The notes below the pieces were generated by a model that saw only the letters and a list, made by a program, of their open reading frames with translations, was not told the DNA's origin and did not search any database. Below are positions 17,076 to 25,041 of a DNA stretch of 64,000 bases, piece after piece (within the stretch, counting starts at the first letter, position 1; each line of letters begins with the position of its first letter). Location: NCBI GenBank assembly GCA_003343905.1, contig QAKI01000063.1:62001-126000 (forward strand), given 5' to 3'. This stretch comes from Subdoligranulum variabile (GTDB lineage: Bacteria > Bacillota > Clostridia > Oscillospirales > Ruminococcaceae). The position numbers and the translations under genes are program-made.

Positions 17076-17521
17076 GGCGCGCTCACCTCCCACACTTCGG
17101 CCAGCGTCCGGGGCTGACCGCCCAGCGGGATGCTGCCCCGGTCCCCGGCCAGGATGCGGCCCCGCACCGTCCACCACGGAATGTACACGCGGGCGGGCGG
17201 TTCCATCCGACGCACGGCCAGCAGGGCGGTGCCCCCGGCGTCCTCGAAGCGGCTCAGGTTCTCCACCTCGTTGGGGCGCAGGGCCGAAAACGGCAGGTTT
17301 CCGCGGGCGATGCTCTTGCACTCGATGGCAAGGGCGCGGCCCTCCACCTGGGCGCTGATGTCCCAGGGCTGGCCGGTCCAGGCTTTGGGCCAGCGCCGCG
17401 CCCAGGCATGGGGCAGGACGTCCAGTTCCTCGCAGAGTTCCGCTTCCCACTCCGCGCCGCTGCGGCTGCGTTGCCGCTGCAGCTTATCCCTGTGCTGCCG
17501 GTGCTTGCGGGCCGGGATCAT
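17072..17521 (-). CDS. RecU-like Holliday-junction resolvase
   Basis: A 149-residue nuclease of the PD-(D/E)XK fold. D54 (PWDIS) and E67-x-K69 (AIECK) form the expected active site, followed by a region (FSALRPNEVENLSRFEDAGG) that matches the Q..L motif area of RecU and phage resolvases. It likely cuts branched intermediates before packaging. It overlaps the Sak4-like gene by 38 bases and is coupled to the helicase gene, so the three form a recombination cassette. The precise family (RecU or VRR-NUC) is uncertain. Confidence 0.7.
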   Translation of the reverse strand: MIPARKHRQHRDKLQRQRSRSGAEWEAELCEELDVLPHAWARRWPKAWTGQPWDISAQVEGRALAIECKSIARGNLPFSALRPNEVENLSRFEDAGGTALLAVRRMEPPARVYIPWWTVRGRILAGDRGSIPLGGQPRTLAEVWEVSAP

Positions 17522-18437
17522 GGGCGTCACCTCCGTTCTGTGCGGCCTTGGCGGCGTCCATCGCCAGCTTGTAGCAGGCGCGGCACAGCGGGCGGCCGAA
17601 CTGTTTTTCCCCCAGGGCGGCCACGTCGGCCGCGGGGATGATCTCACCGGTGCGGCGGTTGACGCCGCTCTGGATGACCTGCCCGCAGTCAGCGCAGACA
17701 GGGCGCACCGGCTCCTTGCCGTCGTTCAGCCAGGCGGCCAGGTCTTTGCCCAGTTGCGGGGTGATGACGGCGCCGAAGCTGTCGAGGAAGGTCACGTCCT
17801 TGCTGGCGGTGGCGATGTGGTTGCGGGCGATATTCAGCACAATATCAAACTCATATTCGAGGTTGTCCCGCTGGATGGGCGCCAGCCCCAGCTTGACCGG
17901 CTCCATCTTGCCGCGCTCGTTGGGCTGCAGGGCGTAGTCCTGCTTGACGCGCAGCGTGCAGATGGTGTGGCAGGGCACCGACAGGATGCTGTCCACAAGA
18001 CTGTTCTGCAGCTTGCCCGCGGCGTTCCAGGCCGTGTAGGAATTCTGACCGCGCTGGCTGGCGGCGATCTGGTCCTTGTACTCCAGCACGCCGCCCTCGC
18101 CGCTCCAGGCATGGGAGAGGCTGTCCACGATGACGACGCCGTCAGGGCCTACCGCTTCGGCGCCCGCTTTGACATACTGGACGTACTTCTCGACGTTGTA
18201 AGGCGGCGTCATAGGCGCGTACAGGAACGTGCCGGTGGGGGTGGGCAGGTCGCTGCGGTTGGCGTACTCCCGGGCGCGCTCGTGCTCGGTGTCAATCAGG
18301 GCGATCTTGCCCCAGTCGCCGGTCATGCCGTAGGCGATGTACAGCGCGCTCAACGTCTTTCCGCCGCCGGACACGCCCTGCAGCGCCATACGCAGCTTGG
18401 CCTTTTCGCGGGCAACAGGTTCAAACAGGTTACTCAT
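17484..18437 (-). CDS. Sak4-like single-strand annealing ATPase
   Basis: A 317-residue RecA-fold ATPase as in phage Sak4-type recombinases. Walker A is at residues 21-28 (GVSGGGKT) and Walker B near 99-105 (GVVIVDS). A C-terminal extension carries two CxxC-type pairs (CADCG near 250 and CRAC near 290), probably a zinc ribbon. Together with the DUF669 protein it should promote strand annealing in phage recombination. AAAGGAGGG precedes its ATG, and its start overlaps the upstream gene by eight bases. Confidence 0.85.
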   Translation of the reverse strand: MSNLFEPVAREKAKLRMALQGVSGGGKTLSALYIAYGMTGDWGKIALIDTEHERAREYANRSDLPTPTGTFLYAPMTPPYNVEKYVQYVKAGAEAVGPDGVVIVDSLSHAWSGEGGVLEYKDQIAASQRGQNSYTAWNAAGKLQNSLVDSILSVPCHTICTLRVKQDYALQPNERGKMEPVKLGLAPIQRDNLEYEFDIVLNIARNHIATASKDVTFLDSFGAVITPQLGKDLAAWLNDGKEPVRPVCADCGQVIQSGVNRRTGEIIPAADVAALGEKQFGRPLCRACYKLAMDAAKAAQNGGDAHDPGPQAPAAQG

Positions 18438-18903
18438 TGGATTTTCCCTCCTTTTCGGCGGCCTCCCGGGCCGCCATGGTGCAGATCATGTCCAGCACTT
18501 CACGCTTGTCGTAGGTGTAGGCGTCGGGGTCGGGCGCCGTGAAGCCGTAACCGCAGGCACGGTCGGCCTCCACTTTTTTCAGCCGCTGTTCGAGACTACG
18601 CAGGCCGTCCTCATAGGTCTGCACCAGCGGGTAGGGCGCGGCCACCGGGTGGGCGCCCAGCACCTCGCCCAGCAGGTTCAGCGCCAGGTATAAGTCCGCC
18701 ACTTGAATCTTCATATCGGTGATGCGGCCCAGCAGAGCTTCCTTGTTGACGGGTTCGCCGTCCATCAGTTCGGCCAGGTAAGCCTGCATCTGCCCGGCCG
18801 GGGCCATCAGTTCGCCCAGACAGCGCAGTGCGCGGTACTCCACCCGCTGGGGGCCGAACAGGGCCGCCGCCCGCGGCAGGGTGGTGGTATCGTAGCCGGT
18901 CAT
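18430..18903 (-). CDS. Phage protein of unknown function, helical
   Basis: A 157-residue, mostly helical protein (MTGYDTTTLPRAAALFGPQR). A coiled-coil-like stretch near residues 85-115 (YEDGLRSLEQRLKKVEADRA) precedes a basic C-terminal end. It is inside the recombination operon, overlapping its neighbours by four and eight bases, so a part in recombination is possible, but I recognise no family. Confidence 0.6.
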   Translation of the reverse strand: MTGYDTTTLPRAAALFGPQRVEYRALRCLGELMAPAGQMQAYLAELMDGEPVNKEALLGRITDMKIQVADLYLALNLLGEVLGAHPVAAPYPLVQTYEDGLRSLEQRLKKVEADRACGYGFTAPDPDAYTYDKREVLDMICTMAAREAAEKEGKSNE

Positions 18904-19475
18904 TGTGTACCTCCTGCCAGTTTGCGGTAATCGATCTCGCCCAGCTTGGCGGTCAGGTCGGGGCGGACGCGCTCGACGGTCTCCAGATAGATCACCGTGC
19001 CCGTTTCGGGGTCGTGCCAGCGGCCCCAGGGCATGGCCTCGCGGATGTCCAGCACAGTACCGCCGAAGGTAGTCAGCCGGTCCAGCATCCCGATACCGTC
19101 CCCGTCAAACCACAGGACGCGCCCGCCGTCGAACTGCGCAGCGCGGAAGCCCATACAGGCAAAGTCCATGGTGATGAGGCTGCCCTCCCACGTGGGGGCA
19201 TCCTGCAGGGTGGGGATGGGTTCCGGGATGCCGTCCAATTCTTCCGGGGCGTCCCCGTAGGCATCCATGCACCACCAGCCCTGACACAGACGGGGCAAGC
19301 CGTGGCACCAGGAGGCGATCAGCCCCAGCACCGGGCCGGGGGTGTACTTCCACAGCATGGCGCAGGCCCAGCCGGGCCCGGCCAGATACAGCACGTCGTT
19401 CGTGCTGTGCCAGATCTTCACGCCGCCGCCCTTGTAGGCGGCTTTCATCAGGCGTACCAGTTTCTTGTCATTCAA
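18900..19475 (-). CDS. Phage protein of unknown function, Trp-rich
   Basis: A 191-residue protein. Two starts are possible: an ATG at 19484 that lies only one base after GAGGAGG, and a TTG at 19475 with that same site at a normal distance of nine bases; I prefer TTG, which also overlaps the stop of the upstream gene. The sequence is rich in Trp and Gly (GWWCMDAYGD, LWFDGDGIGM) and looks like a globular beta-rich protein. No family recognised. Confidence 0.55.
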   Translation of the reverse strand: MNDKKLVRLMKAAYKGGGVKIWHSTNDVLYLAGPGWACAMLWKYTPGPVLGLIASWCHGLPRLCQGWWCMDAYGDAPEELDGIPEPIPTLQDAPTWEGSLITMDFACMGFRAAQFDGGRVLWFDGDGIGMLDRLTTFGGTVLDIREAMPWGRWHDPETGTVIYLETVERVRPDLTAKLGEIDYRKLAGGTQ

Positions 19476-21498
19476 AGTCGTCATCCTCCTCGTTGTCAAA
19501 ATCATATCCGGCGGGTGCGCAGCTGCGCACCGTGTCCCGCAGGGCGTCAGCGGTCTGCAACACGTGGGCCACCACGTTGCCGTAGTCTTTGGGCGTCAGC
19601 CGGGCCTGCCGCAGCTGGGTGCGCAGCAGCAGGCGCAGGTTTTCGGTGGTCTCGTACAGCGTGTCCGCCGTGCGTTGGCAGGCGTCGGCGTCGGGCCGGG
19701 CGGCGGCCAGCTGGTCCTGCAAGGCAGCCACCTGGCGTTGGGCGTCGGCCTTTGCCTGATTGGCCTTGCGGACACTGTCCTGCAGGGCGGCCGACGCGCG
19801 ATCCTCGCCCTCTTTGCGCCAGGCTTCGATCTGCTCTTCGCCGGGCTGGACCACAGCCACATCGCGCGGCTGGTTTTCCATGTCCCGGATCTTTGCTTTG
19901 AGCTCGGTGTTCTCGCTGCCGCGCTGCTCGGCCAGCTTTTGCGCACCGGCGGCGCGGTTCTCGGCTTCAGTGACCTGGCGGCGGGCGTCATCGCGCTCTT
20001 TGACGGCTTCGTCGCGCTCGGCTTTGGCGGTTTTCAGATTTTTTAGTGTGAACTCTTCGTTCTTGTGGGCGATACGGTAACTTTCCTCCAGACCTGTGAT
20101 TTTCCTCTCATTCTCCGAAGCGTTTTTCTCCGCTTTCTCCCGGGCGGCGCGTTCGGCTTTCAACTGGGCTTCCAGTTCGCGGAACTCTTTTGCTGTGGTG
20201 ATGTCGCGGTCTTTTACAGCTTGTACCAGTTCGGCGGGGGCGCTGGGTTTGGCGGCCTCATACAGCAATGTCGGCCCAAGCGTTTCCAGCACCTTTTCCT
20301 CTTTCGGGCTGCTCTGGTCGAACAGACGGGCTACATTCAGCAGCCGTTCGGCGGCTTTGCGGTTCAGACCGACGCTGTCGCACCAACGGCCGAAGGAGGC
20401 TTCGCCACGGTTCCCATGTTTGAGTTGCGACATTATGTCGCAACTCCCGCACAGCGCATCGTGCGCAATGGCAACGCCGTCCGCCATGCGGCGCAGACCG
20501 ATCTCGGCCATGCGCTTACCGCCGGCAAACTCCCGCTCGGCCAGGTGCAGGGCCGCCACCGTCTGGTTGTCCAGCCCGCTGTAGTCAAACGTGGGCAGGC
20601 TTGAGGGGACATTCGCCGCAATATCCGCACAGCCTTCTGTGGGTTGCGGTGCAGTCAACACATCGGGGGAGTTGTTTGCATCCGCCCCGCTCTCCGAGGT
20701 GATCGTAGTTCCCGCCGCCTGCGACGGCTCCGGCGCAGCACTCGCGGCTGTGGTCGCAGCAGCATCCCCATTCGGGGCAGGTGTTTTCATCTCGCATGCT
20801 TCGTCCTCCTTGTGTGGCGGCTCAGGTGCCAGCCCCGCCGCCTTGCAGCGGCGGACGAAGTCGGCCCAGGTGTAGTTTGCTTTCCGATACTTGTCGCTGT
20901 TGTCGCTGCGGAAGATGGTAAATTCAATTCCTTTGGAGTCGGTATCATACAGCCCATCCGAAAGCGACCCGCCTTGGTGGTGCCGCACCGGCTCGCTGTT
21001 CTTTAAAGCAGCTGTGGTAAACGCAGGAAGTTCACGGAAAAACGGAAATTGCAGAAACGCTTCCACCATGGGGCGCACCCAATCCGGGAAGCCATCCTCC
21101 GGCCCGCTGCCCTCGTCCACGATCTCCGGCGGCTCCGCGCTGGCGGGTTCGGCACGCAGTCTTTTTTCACCCTCGGTCTGGTAGCTGTTGCAATGGTCGA
21201 CGGGGTGCCCGCACCCTTTGCAATGCCCAAAGCAGTCCTCGTGGCACCCGGTGCAGGTGCATGTCTCGCACAGGCAGGCGCTGGCGGGTGCCTCCACCGG
21301 CTGCCAGCCTTTGGTGGCCGCCCAGTTGTCCAGCTGGCCTTGCAGCTCCTCGGCTGTCCAGGCTCCAGGGGTGAACGGGGTAATCATGCTGCTCAGGGAC
21401 CAGGTCTCGGAAACTTCTGCCCGGCACATAATAGCAGGCGATCCATTGTGCTCTTTAACGGCAAACACGGTGCCGTATTGGGTTTTATACTGTGTCAT
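19468..21498 (-). CDS. Large coiled-coil early protein, DUF3102-like region
   Basis: A 676-residue protein of several parts. Residues about 70-105 form a Cys cluster (CLCETCTCTGCHEDCFGHC) that looks like a zinc-binding knuckle. A disordered Ala/Thr/Pro-rich region follows. Residues about 310-440 (LAEREFAGGKRMAEIGLRRM, FGRWCDSVGLNRKAAERLLN) resemble DUF3102-like phage proteins with a helix-turn-helix. Residues 440-620 are an almost unbroken coiled coil, and the tail is acidic (NEEDDDFE). Its place at the front of the early operon suggests a scaffold or host-takeover role; this is only inference. Confidence 0.65.
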   Translation of the reverse strand: MTQYKTQYGTVFAVKEHNGSPAIMCRAEVSETWSLSSMITPFTPGAWTAEELQGQLDNWAATKGWQPVEAPASACLCETCTCTGCHEDCFGHCKGCGHPVDHCNSYQTEGEKRLRAEPASAEPPEIVDEGSGPEDGFPDWVRPMVEAFLQFPFFRELPAFTTAALKNSEPVRHHQGGSLSDGLYDTDSKGIEFTIFRSDNSDKYRKANYTWADFVRRCKAAGLAPEPPHKEDEACEMKTPAPNGDAAATTAASAAPEPSQAAGTTITSESGADANNSPDVLTAPQPTEGCADIAANVPSSLPTFDYSGLDNQTVAALHLAEREFAGGKRMAEIGLRRMADGVAIAHDALCGSCDIMSQLKHGNRGEASFGRWCDSVGLNRKAAERLLNVARLFDQSSPKEEKVLETLGPTLLYEAAKPSAPAELVQAVKDRDITTAKEFRELEAQLKAERAAREKAEKNASENERKITGLEESYRIAHKNEEFTLKNLKTAKAERDEAVKERDDARRQVTEAENRAAGAQKLAEQRGSENTELKAKIRDMENQPRDVAVVQPGEEQIEAWRKEGEDRASAALQDSVRKANQAKADAQRQVAALQDQLAAARPDADACQRTADTLYETTENLRLLLRTQLRQARLTPKDYGNVVAHVLQTADALRDTVRSCAPAGYDFDNEEDDDFE

Positions 21499-22040
21499 TC
21501 GGCACTCCTTTCCGCGTGTGCTTCGGCGTATTCCAGGCCTTGGGCAAATGCGCCCAGTGCGGCAAGGTACCGTTCCAGCACGTTCATATCTTCTTCGTCC
21601 AGCAACTTGACGCTGCGCATGTAGTCGATGGCGGCGTCCAGGTCCTCAAAATGGCTCTGCGCCACCGCCGACAGCTTGACCGCCGGCCGTTGGGGTTGTG
21701 GCGTTTTGACGGTGCTTTCGGGCTGGGTAGCGGCCGCATCCTGCTTGGCCTTACTCACCCATGCATACACCGTGTTTTTGTTGATGCCGAGTTCGGTGGC
21801 AATGTCTGCTGTGTTTTCTCCGGCAAGGACGCGGGCTACGGCGTCGGCCCGCTGATCCGGGGTTACTTTGGGCTTCGGCTTGCGGGCATAATCCTCGGGG
21901 TCCAGGCCCAGCGCGTCGATCACGTCGCCGCGCTTGCAGGCATGCAGCTGGGCGACAACGCCCAGGCCCCTGTAGCCCGGGTTGCGCTCCAGGTCGGCGC
22001 GCATCTCCTCCAGTTCGGCGGGGTCAAATGCTTTACTCAT
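21495..22040 (-). CDS. Phage helix-turn-helix protein (small-terminase/transposase-like HTH)
   Basis: A 181-residue protein. A helix-turn-helix of the type VTPDQRADAVARVLAGENTA, DIATELGINKNTVYAWV spans about residues 48-85 and resembles the homeodomain-like HTH of IS630-type transposases and phage regulators. The C-terminal half is helical. The start at 22040 forms a four-base overlap with the gene before. It may regulate early transcription or assist replication; no enzyme domain is visible. Confidence 0.65.
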   Translation of the reverse strand: MSKAFDPAELEEMRADLERNPGYRGLGVVAQLHACKRGDVIDALGLDPEDYARKPKPKVTPDQRADAVARVLAGENTADIATELGINKNTVYAWVSKAKQDAAATQPESTVKTPQPQRPAVKLSAVAQSHFEDLDAAIDYMRSVKLLDEEDMNVLERYLAALGAFAQGLEYAEAHAERSAE

Positions 22041-22297
22041 GCCGCGTACCCCCCCCCCATAATGGCGCCCAGGTCGATTGTGGTCATGGGCTGATCCATC
22101 AACTCCACGAGCAGCTCGGCCAGTTTCTGTGCGCAGGCTTTGTGGTCTTCGGGCCGGGTGTTGCTTTCGATGACGTCCTTGACCGCGACGATGGCAGCCA
22201 GCATTAAGTCGGCCGGGTGTCCATGGCCTTTGACCATTACGCTGGAATCGGACGTCCACTCAAGGCGCAGAAATCCATTCTTTTCAAACATTTTCAT
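22037..22297 (-). CDS. Small early phage protein
   Basis: An 86-residue protein (MKMFEKNGFLRLEWTSDSS) with a short beta-rich N-terminus and a helical C-terminus (HKACAQKLAELLVELMDQ). It is in the row of tightly spaced early genes and overlaps the next by four bases. No family recognised. Confidence 0.55.
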   Translation of the reverse strand: MKMFEKNGFLRLEWTSDSSVMVKGHGHPADLMLAAIVAVKDVIESNTRPEDHKACAQKLAELLVELMDQPMTTIDLGAIMGGGYAA

Positions 22298-22303
22298 GAC
22301 CGA

Positions 22304-22498
22304 TCACACCTCCTGCCGCATCTCGGCGCTGCGCAGGGCCTGGCCGCTCTTGGCGGCGGCGTAGGCGCAGCGGACCCGGTACAGTATCTCTTTGTCGGTC
22401 CCGGTGCCCTCCAGTACGCCCCGCACGGTCTCGTGCAGCAGCAGGTCGGCGTCCGGGCGGCCGTAGCGGTAGGCGGCCTCGATGGTCTCATAGATCAT
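22304..22498 (-). CDS. Small early phage protein
   Basis: A 64-residue helical protein (MIYETIEAAYRYGRPDADLL). It starts in an ATGA overlap with the small membrane protein gene and ends six bases before the next gene. Functions are unknown; the compact gene order supports that it is real. Confidence 0.5.
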   Translation of the reverse strand: MIYETIEAAYRYGRPDADLLLHETVRGVLEGTGTDKEILYRVRCAYAAAKSGQALRSAEMRQEV

Positions 22499-22743
22499 GC
22501 GTGAGGCACCTCCTCCAACGCGAACCACACGCCCAGCAAAGCGTTGAGTACCAGCACCCCGCCGATCAGCGCGGGGACGTTGAGCGCGGCCACAGCGGCC
22601 AGGATATAGGCGCCCAGTGTCACTGCCGCAGTCTTGACGGCGGCGCGCAGCAGCGTTACAATAAGGGGGAGCTTTTGCATCAGCTCTTTTTCTGGGCCGT
22701 CCCGGTGTGCCAGCACCGGGGCGGTCATCTTTTTTTCAGTCAT
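22495..22743 (-). CDS. Small phage membrane protein
   Basis: An 82-residue protein with a charged N-terminus (MTEKKMTAPVLAHRDGPEKE) and two hydrophobic segments at about residues 26-50 (PLIVTLLRAAVKTAAVTLGA) and 52-72 (ALIGGVLVLNALLGVWFALE). It probably sits in the host inner membrane early in infection. Exclusion of other phages is one possibility, not shown by the sequence. AAAGGAGG lies upstream. Confidence 0.6.
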   Translation of the reverse strand: MTEKKMTAPVLAHRDGPEKELMQKLPLIVTLLRAAVKTAAVTLGAYILAAVAALNVPALIGGVLVLNALLGVWFALEEVPHA

Positions 22744-22757
22744 GATGGGACCTCCTT

Positions 22758-22910
22758 TCAGTCGTTTTCGTGTCCCGCTGCCAAAGCCGCCGCAAAAAGC
22801 TGAACCAGCAGGGGAGCGATGGCGTTGATGCCATCCTCAGTCAACACGGCGTCGTGTATGGGAGCGCCGCCTGATAATTCTGTTTTGATGGTGTATGTAC
22901 GTTCAATCAT
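22758..22910 (-). CDS. Very small early phage protein (50 residues)
   Basis: A 50-residue frame starting MIERTYTIKTELSGGAPIHD at 22910, with AGGAGG five bases upstream of the ATG. It ends 15 bases before the next gene, where its stop overlaps that gene's ribosome site. The composition and tight packing support a real gene. Nothing is known of its function. Confidence 0.6.
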   Translation of the reverse strand: MIERTYTIKTELSGGAPIHDAVLTEDGINAIAPLLVQLFAAALAAGHEND

Positions 22911-22970
22911 GGGTACCTCCTTGTGGTTTGTACCTCCCCGCGGTAAAATGAATTAGAAAGGGTGATAAAA

Positions 22971-23594
22971 ATGATTTTGTACCATGCCGATCGGGAAAAT
23001 TTATTGTCTGAGGGAATAACCTTAACGTTAGAAAACAACTATCACTTGGCTCAAAAAGATTTGCACGTCATTTATGATCTTTATCCTGATGGACTTTCAA
23101 GACATGGGGTACACTACTTCGACGATTGTATTCGGGATATAAGAAGTTACTGGCTCCCGAATGGAAACAATCGTATAGAAATAATTCTTCCCGATGATTT
23201 TTCTGCCGCTAAAAGGGATCTGGACAATTCGTTTTGTGAGTACAATTTTGAATTGGTTCGACGCGCCCTTTTTCCAAAAGTTCCTTCCCGCATGCAATGT
23301 CTTTTCGCAGTAGCATCGATAGAGGAATTCGTACAATGGCAAGACTGTAATTTTCCCCCAGATTGTCACGTGTACGAGATATCCGTTTCTGACTCTACAC
23401 AGCGATTCGACTCAAAATGGCTTAGAGGTGGATATGTTTTAAACCAAGGCTCTATAGGGGGCTCCTATTTGGGTTTTTCCCCTGTTTTAAATCTGAATTC
23501 TGCCGTAAAATATTGGTCTGGTATGCAAACCGATTCTCCCAGATGGGAGTACCTTGTTTCATTTCCTGTTACAGTTGGCAAGCGAGTACGCTGA
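22971..23594 (+). CDS. DUF2441-like protein, AT-rich phage cargo gene
   Basis: A 207-residue protein on the opposite strand to the early operon, with much lower GC than its neighbours. The opening MILYHADRENLLSEGITLTL resembles DUF2441-like proteins, whose N-terminus recalls the first strand of ADP-ribosyltransferase-like folds (YH..R). No catalytic set can be named. The ATG at 22971 follows GAAAGGG. A plausible promoter (TTGTGG, 17 bases, TAAAAT, 22921-22949) lies directly upstream. Its position and base make-up mark it as a moron, a gene expressed from the silent prophage, perhaps for defence. Confidence 0.65.
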   Translation: MILYHADRENLLSEGITLTLENNYHLAQKDLHVIYDLYPDGLSRHGVHYFDDCIRDIRSYWLPNGNNRIEIILPDDFSAAKRDLDNSFCEYNFELVRRALFPKVPSRMQCLFAVASIEEFVQWQDCNFPPDCHVYEISVSDSTQRFDSKWLRGGYVLNQGSIGGSYLGFSPVLNLNSAVKYWSGMQTDSPRWEYLVSFPVTVGKRVR

Positions 23595-23605
23595 AGAAAA
23601 ATCAA

Positions 23606-23764
23606 CTAAGTAAGCTCTTGACTATGCTTCGGCATTTCATCCTCTGTCAACTGGTGTTGCTCCCCCTTGGAATTCAAAGGTGCAATGGAAATCTCCCAAG
23701 CACCTACTGCTTTTCGGAAAAAATCAGCGAGCTCTTTCGGGTCGCCAGTCAAAGCAATCTGCAT
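23606..23764 (-). CDS. Small early phage protein (52 residues)
   Basis: A 52-residue protein (MQIALTGDPKELADFFRKAV) with an excellent ribosome site AAAGGAGGTGAAC. It follows the Cro-like gene and lies just after the second copy of the operator palindrome. It ends 12 bases from the end of the convergent DUF2441-like gene. The opening (TGDPKELADF) is shared by many small phage proteins of unknown function. Confidence 0.55.
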   Translation of the reverse strand: MQIALTGDPKELADFFRKAVGAWEISIAPLNSKGEQHQLTEDEMPKHSQELT

Positions 23765-23800
23765 CCTGTTCACCTCCTTTGTTGCATCCCGCAATCTACT

Positions 23801-24001
23801 TTAAGTAGAATTTTCAGCGAAAAAAATTTGGTCGATTGGAATCCCAACGACTTCGCTGAACTTCTTTGCAATGGCAATAGAAGCGGTCTCGGGAAAAAGC
23901 TCGATTTTCCTGTAAGAATCGCGGGAAATCCCCAGCTTTTGAGCAACCTCCACCTGGGTGAGCCCCGCATAGTTACGTGCCTGTTTAACAGAAAAGCCCA
24001 T
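23801..24001 (-). CDS. Cro-like XRE transcription regulator
   Basis: A 66-residue helix-turn-helix protein (MGFSVKQARNYAGLTQVEVA, QKLGISRDSYRKIE) of the Cro/CI type, lacking any peptidase domain. It is divergent from the repressor gene and is the first gene of the lytic operon. The start at 24001 has GGAGGTG upstream; a longer frame exists but reads through the promoter. Its promoter carries a 13-base palindrome in the spacer, so the repressor or this protein should control it. Confidence 0.8.
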   Translation of the reverse strand: MGFSVKQARNYAGLTQVEVAQKLGISRDSYRKIELFPETASIAIAKKFSEVVGIPIDQIFFAENST

Positions 24002-24144
24002 GTAAAACACCTCCGCTCTTTTTGGATTGATTATAGTATACTCTACTTTAAGTAGTGTGTCAAGAACTTTTAGTAGGAAAATTTTCATTTTCTGTTGACT
24101 TTTTCCTACTTTTAGAGTAAGCTACATATAAAGAGGTGATGAAC
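24002..24144. promoter_or_regulatory. Divergent cro-cI promoter and operator region
   Basis: For the leftward gene a near-consensus promoter TTGACA, 17 bases, TATACT (24060 to 24032 on the minus strand) carries the perfect palindrome CTACTTTAAGTAG (24043-24055) within its spacer. For the rightward gene TTGACT lies at about 24092-24097 with a weak -10. Further half-sites (ACTTTTAGTAGG at about 24068 and CCTACTTTTAGAG at about 24105) flank it. An identical CTACTTTAAGTAG lies at 23796-23808. This is the expected lysis-lysogeny switch. Confidence 0.75.
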
Positions 24145-24771
24145 ATGAGCATAGGATCGAACATCAAACGACTTCGCACAGATGCACAACTGTCTCAAGC
24201 GGAACTCGGAAAAATAGCTGGTGTGACAGACAAGGCCGTTTCCACTTGGGAAGCAGATATTAAAACTCCCCGTATGGGAGCTGTGGAAAAAATGGCCGCC
24301 TATTTCGGGGTTCCGAAAAGCGCAATACTTGATGATGCACATCCGTCTTCTGCGCCCATCCCTCCCGGCTTCGAGCCGCTCCCCAAAATGGTCAAGCGCC
24401 CTCTGGTGGGCAGTATCGCTTGCGGGGAACCGATCACGGCCGAGGAAAACATCGAGGACTATGTGGACGTGCCGGAGAATGTTCAATGTGATTTCTGCCT
24501 GCGCTGCAAAGGCGACAGCATGATCGACGCAGGAATCCACGATGGCGATGTGGTCTATATCCACATCACACCGCAAGTCGAGAACGGCCAGATTGCCGCC
24601 GTCCGCATAGGCGGGGAAGCTACCCTGAAGCGCTTCTTTTGGAACGAAGAAACCCAGACCATGACCCTGCTGGCCGAGAATCGGAACTTTGCTCCCTTGG
24701 TCTACACCGGCCCAATCCTTGATACGGTTCATATCGAGGGGAAGGCCGTTGGGTACACCCACTGGTTTTGA
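24145..24771 (+). CDS. CI-type phage repressor with S24 autopeptidase domain
   Basis: A 208-residue LexA/CI-family repressor that keeps the prophage silent. The N-terminal XRE helix-turn-helix spans about residues 4-58. The C-terminal S24 domain has the self-cleavage point at C93-G94 (IACGEP), the nucleophile Ser125 (KGDSMID) and Lys162 (GEATLKRF). Cleavage should be triggered by RecA during DNA damage, inducing the phage. The ATG at 24145 follows AGAGGTG by six bases. The repressor gene is followed by a type III toxin-antitoxin locus. Confidence 0.92.
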   Translation: MSIGSNIKRLRTDAQLSQAELGKIAGVTDKAVSTWEADIKTPRMGAVEKMAAYFGVPKSAILDDAHPSSAPIPPGFEPLPKMVKRPLVGSIACGEPITAEENIEDYVDVPENVQCDFCLRCKGDSMIDAGIHDGDVVYIHITPQVENGQIAAVRIGGEATLKRFFWNEETQTMTLLAENRNFAPLVYTGPILDTVHIEGKAVGYTHWF

Positions 24772-24823
24772 AGGTGAAACCGTCGGCATCTGCCGCGGGC
24801 TATAAAATTTCACATTCGGGATA

Positions 24824-24852
24824 TTGCATTTCAACGGAAAATTGAATATAAT
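24824..24852 (+). promoter_or_regulatory. Promoter of type III antitoxin RNA
   Basis: TTGCAT (24824-24829), a 17-base spacer and a perfect TATAAT (24847-24852). Transcription would begin near 24859, about 30 bases before the first pseudoknot repeat. Type III loci have one strong promoter ahead of the RNA repeats, as here. Confidence 0.8.
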
Positions 24853-24858
24853 GAGGGT

Positions 24859-25024
24859 ACAGGAAAGGTGCCTGCCGCATCGCCTGCATGATATCGCCGT
24901 AGAGCGCGGCGAGCCAAAAATAAAAAATGCTCAATGGCATGATTTGCTTGTAGAGCGCAAGCAGCATAATCTAAAAAAAGCTCAATGGAAGAAAGCCCTC
25001 TGCTTCACGGCAGAGGGCTTTTCC
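24859..25024 (+). ncRNA. Type III antitoxin RNA with two covarying pseudoknot repeats
   Basis: Two tandem repeats of about 50 bases (24890-24940 and 24941-24990). In repeat 1 the stem is CGCCG with CGGCG around a loop TAGAGCG; in repeat 2 it is TGCTTG with CAAGCA around the same loop TAGAGCG. Stem bases differ but pairing is kept. In both, GAGC of the loop can pair with GCTC in the conserved GCTCAATGG downstream of an A-rich strand, which makes an H-type pseudoknot with A-rich triplex strand as in ToxI and CptI RNAs. The toxin cuts the precursor between repeats and is bound by the products. The exact processing points are not visible. Confidence 0.85.
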
Positions 25025-25026
25025 TT
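24992..25026 (+). terminator. Intrinsic terminator between antitoxin RNA and toxin gene
   Basis: AAAGCCCTCTG and CAGAGGGCTTT pair around a short loop and are followed by TTCCTTTTT. Placing a leaky terminator between RNA and toxin gene is standard in type III systems and keeps antitoxin RNA in excess over toxin message. Confidence 0.85.
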
Positions 25027-25041
25027 TTTCAGGAGGTTTAT

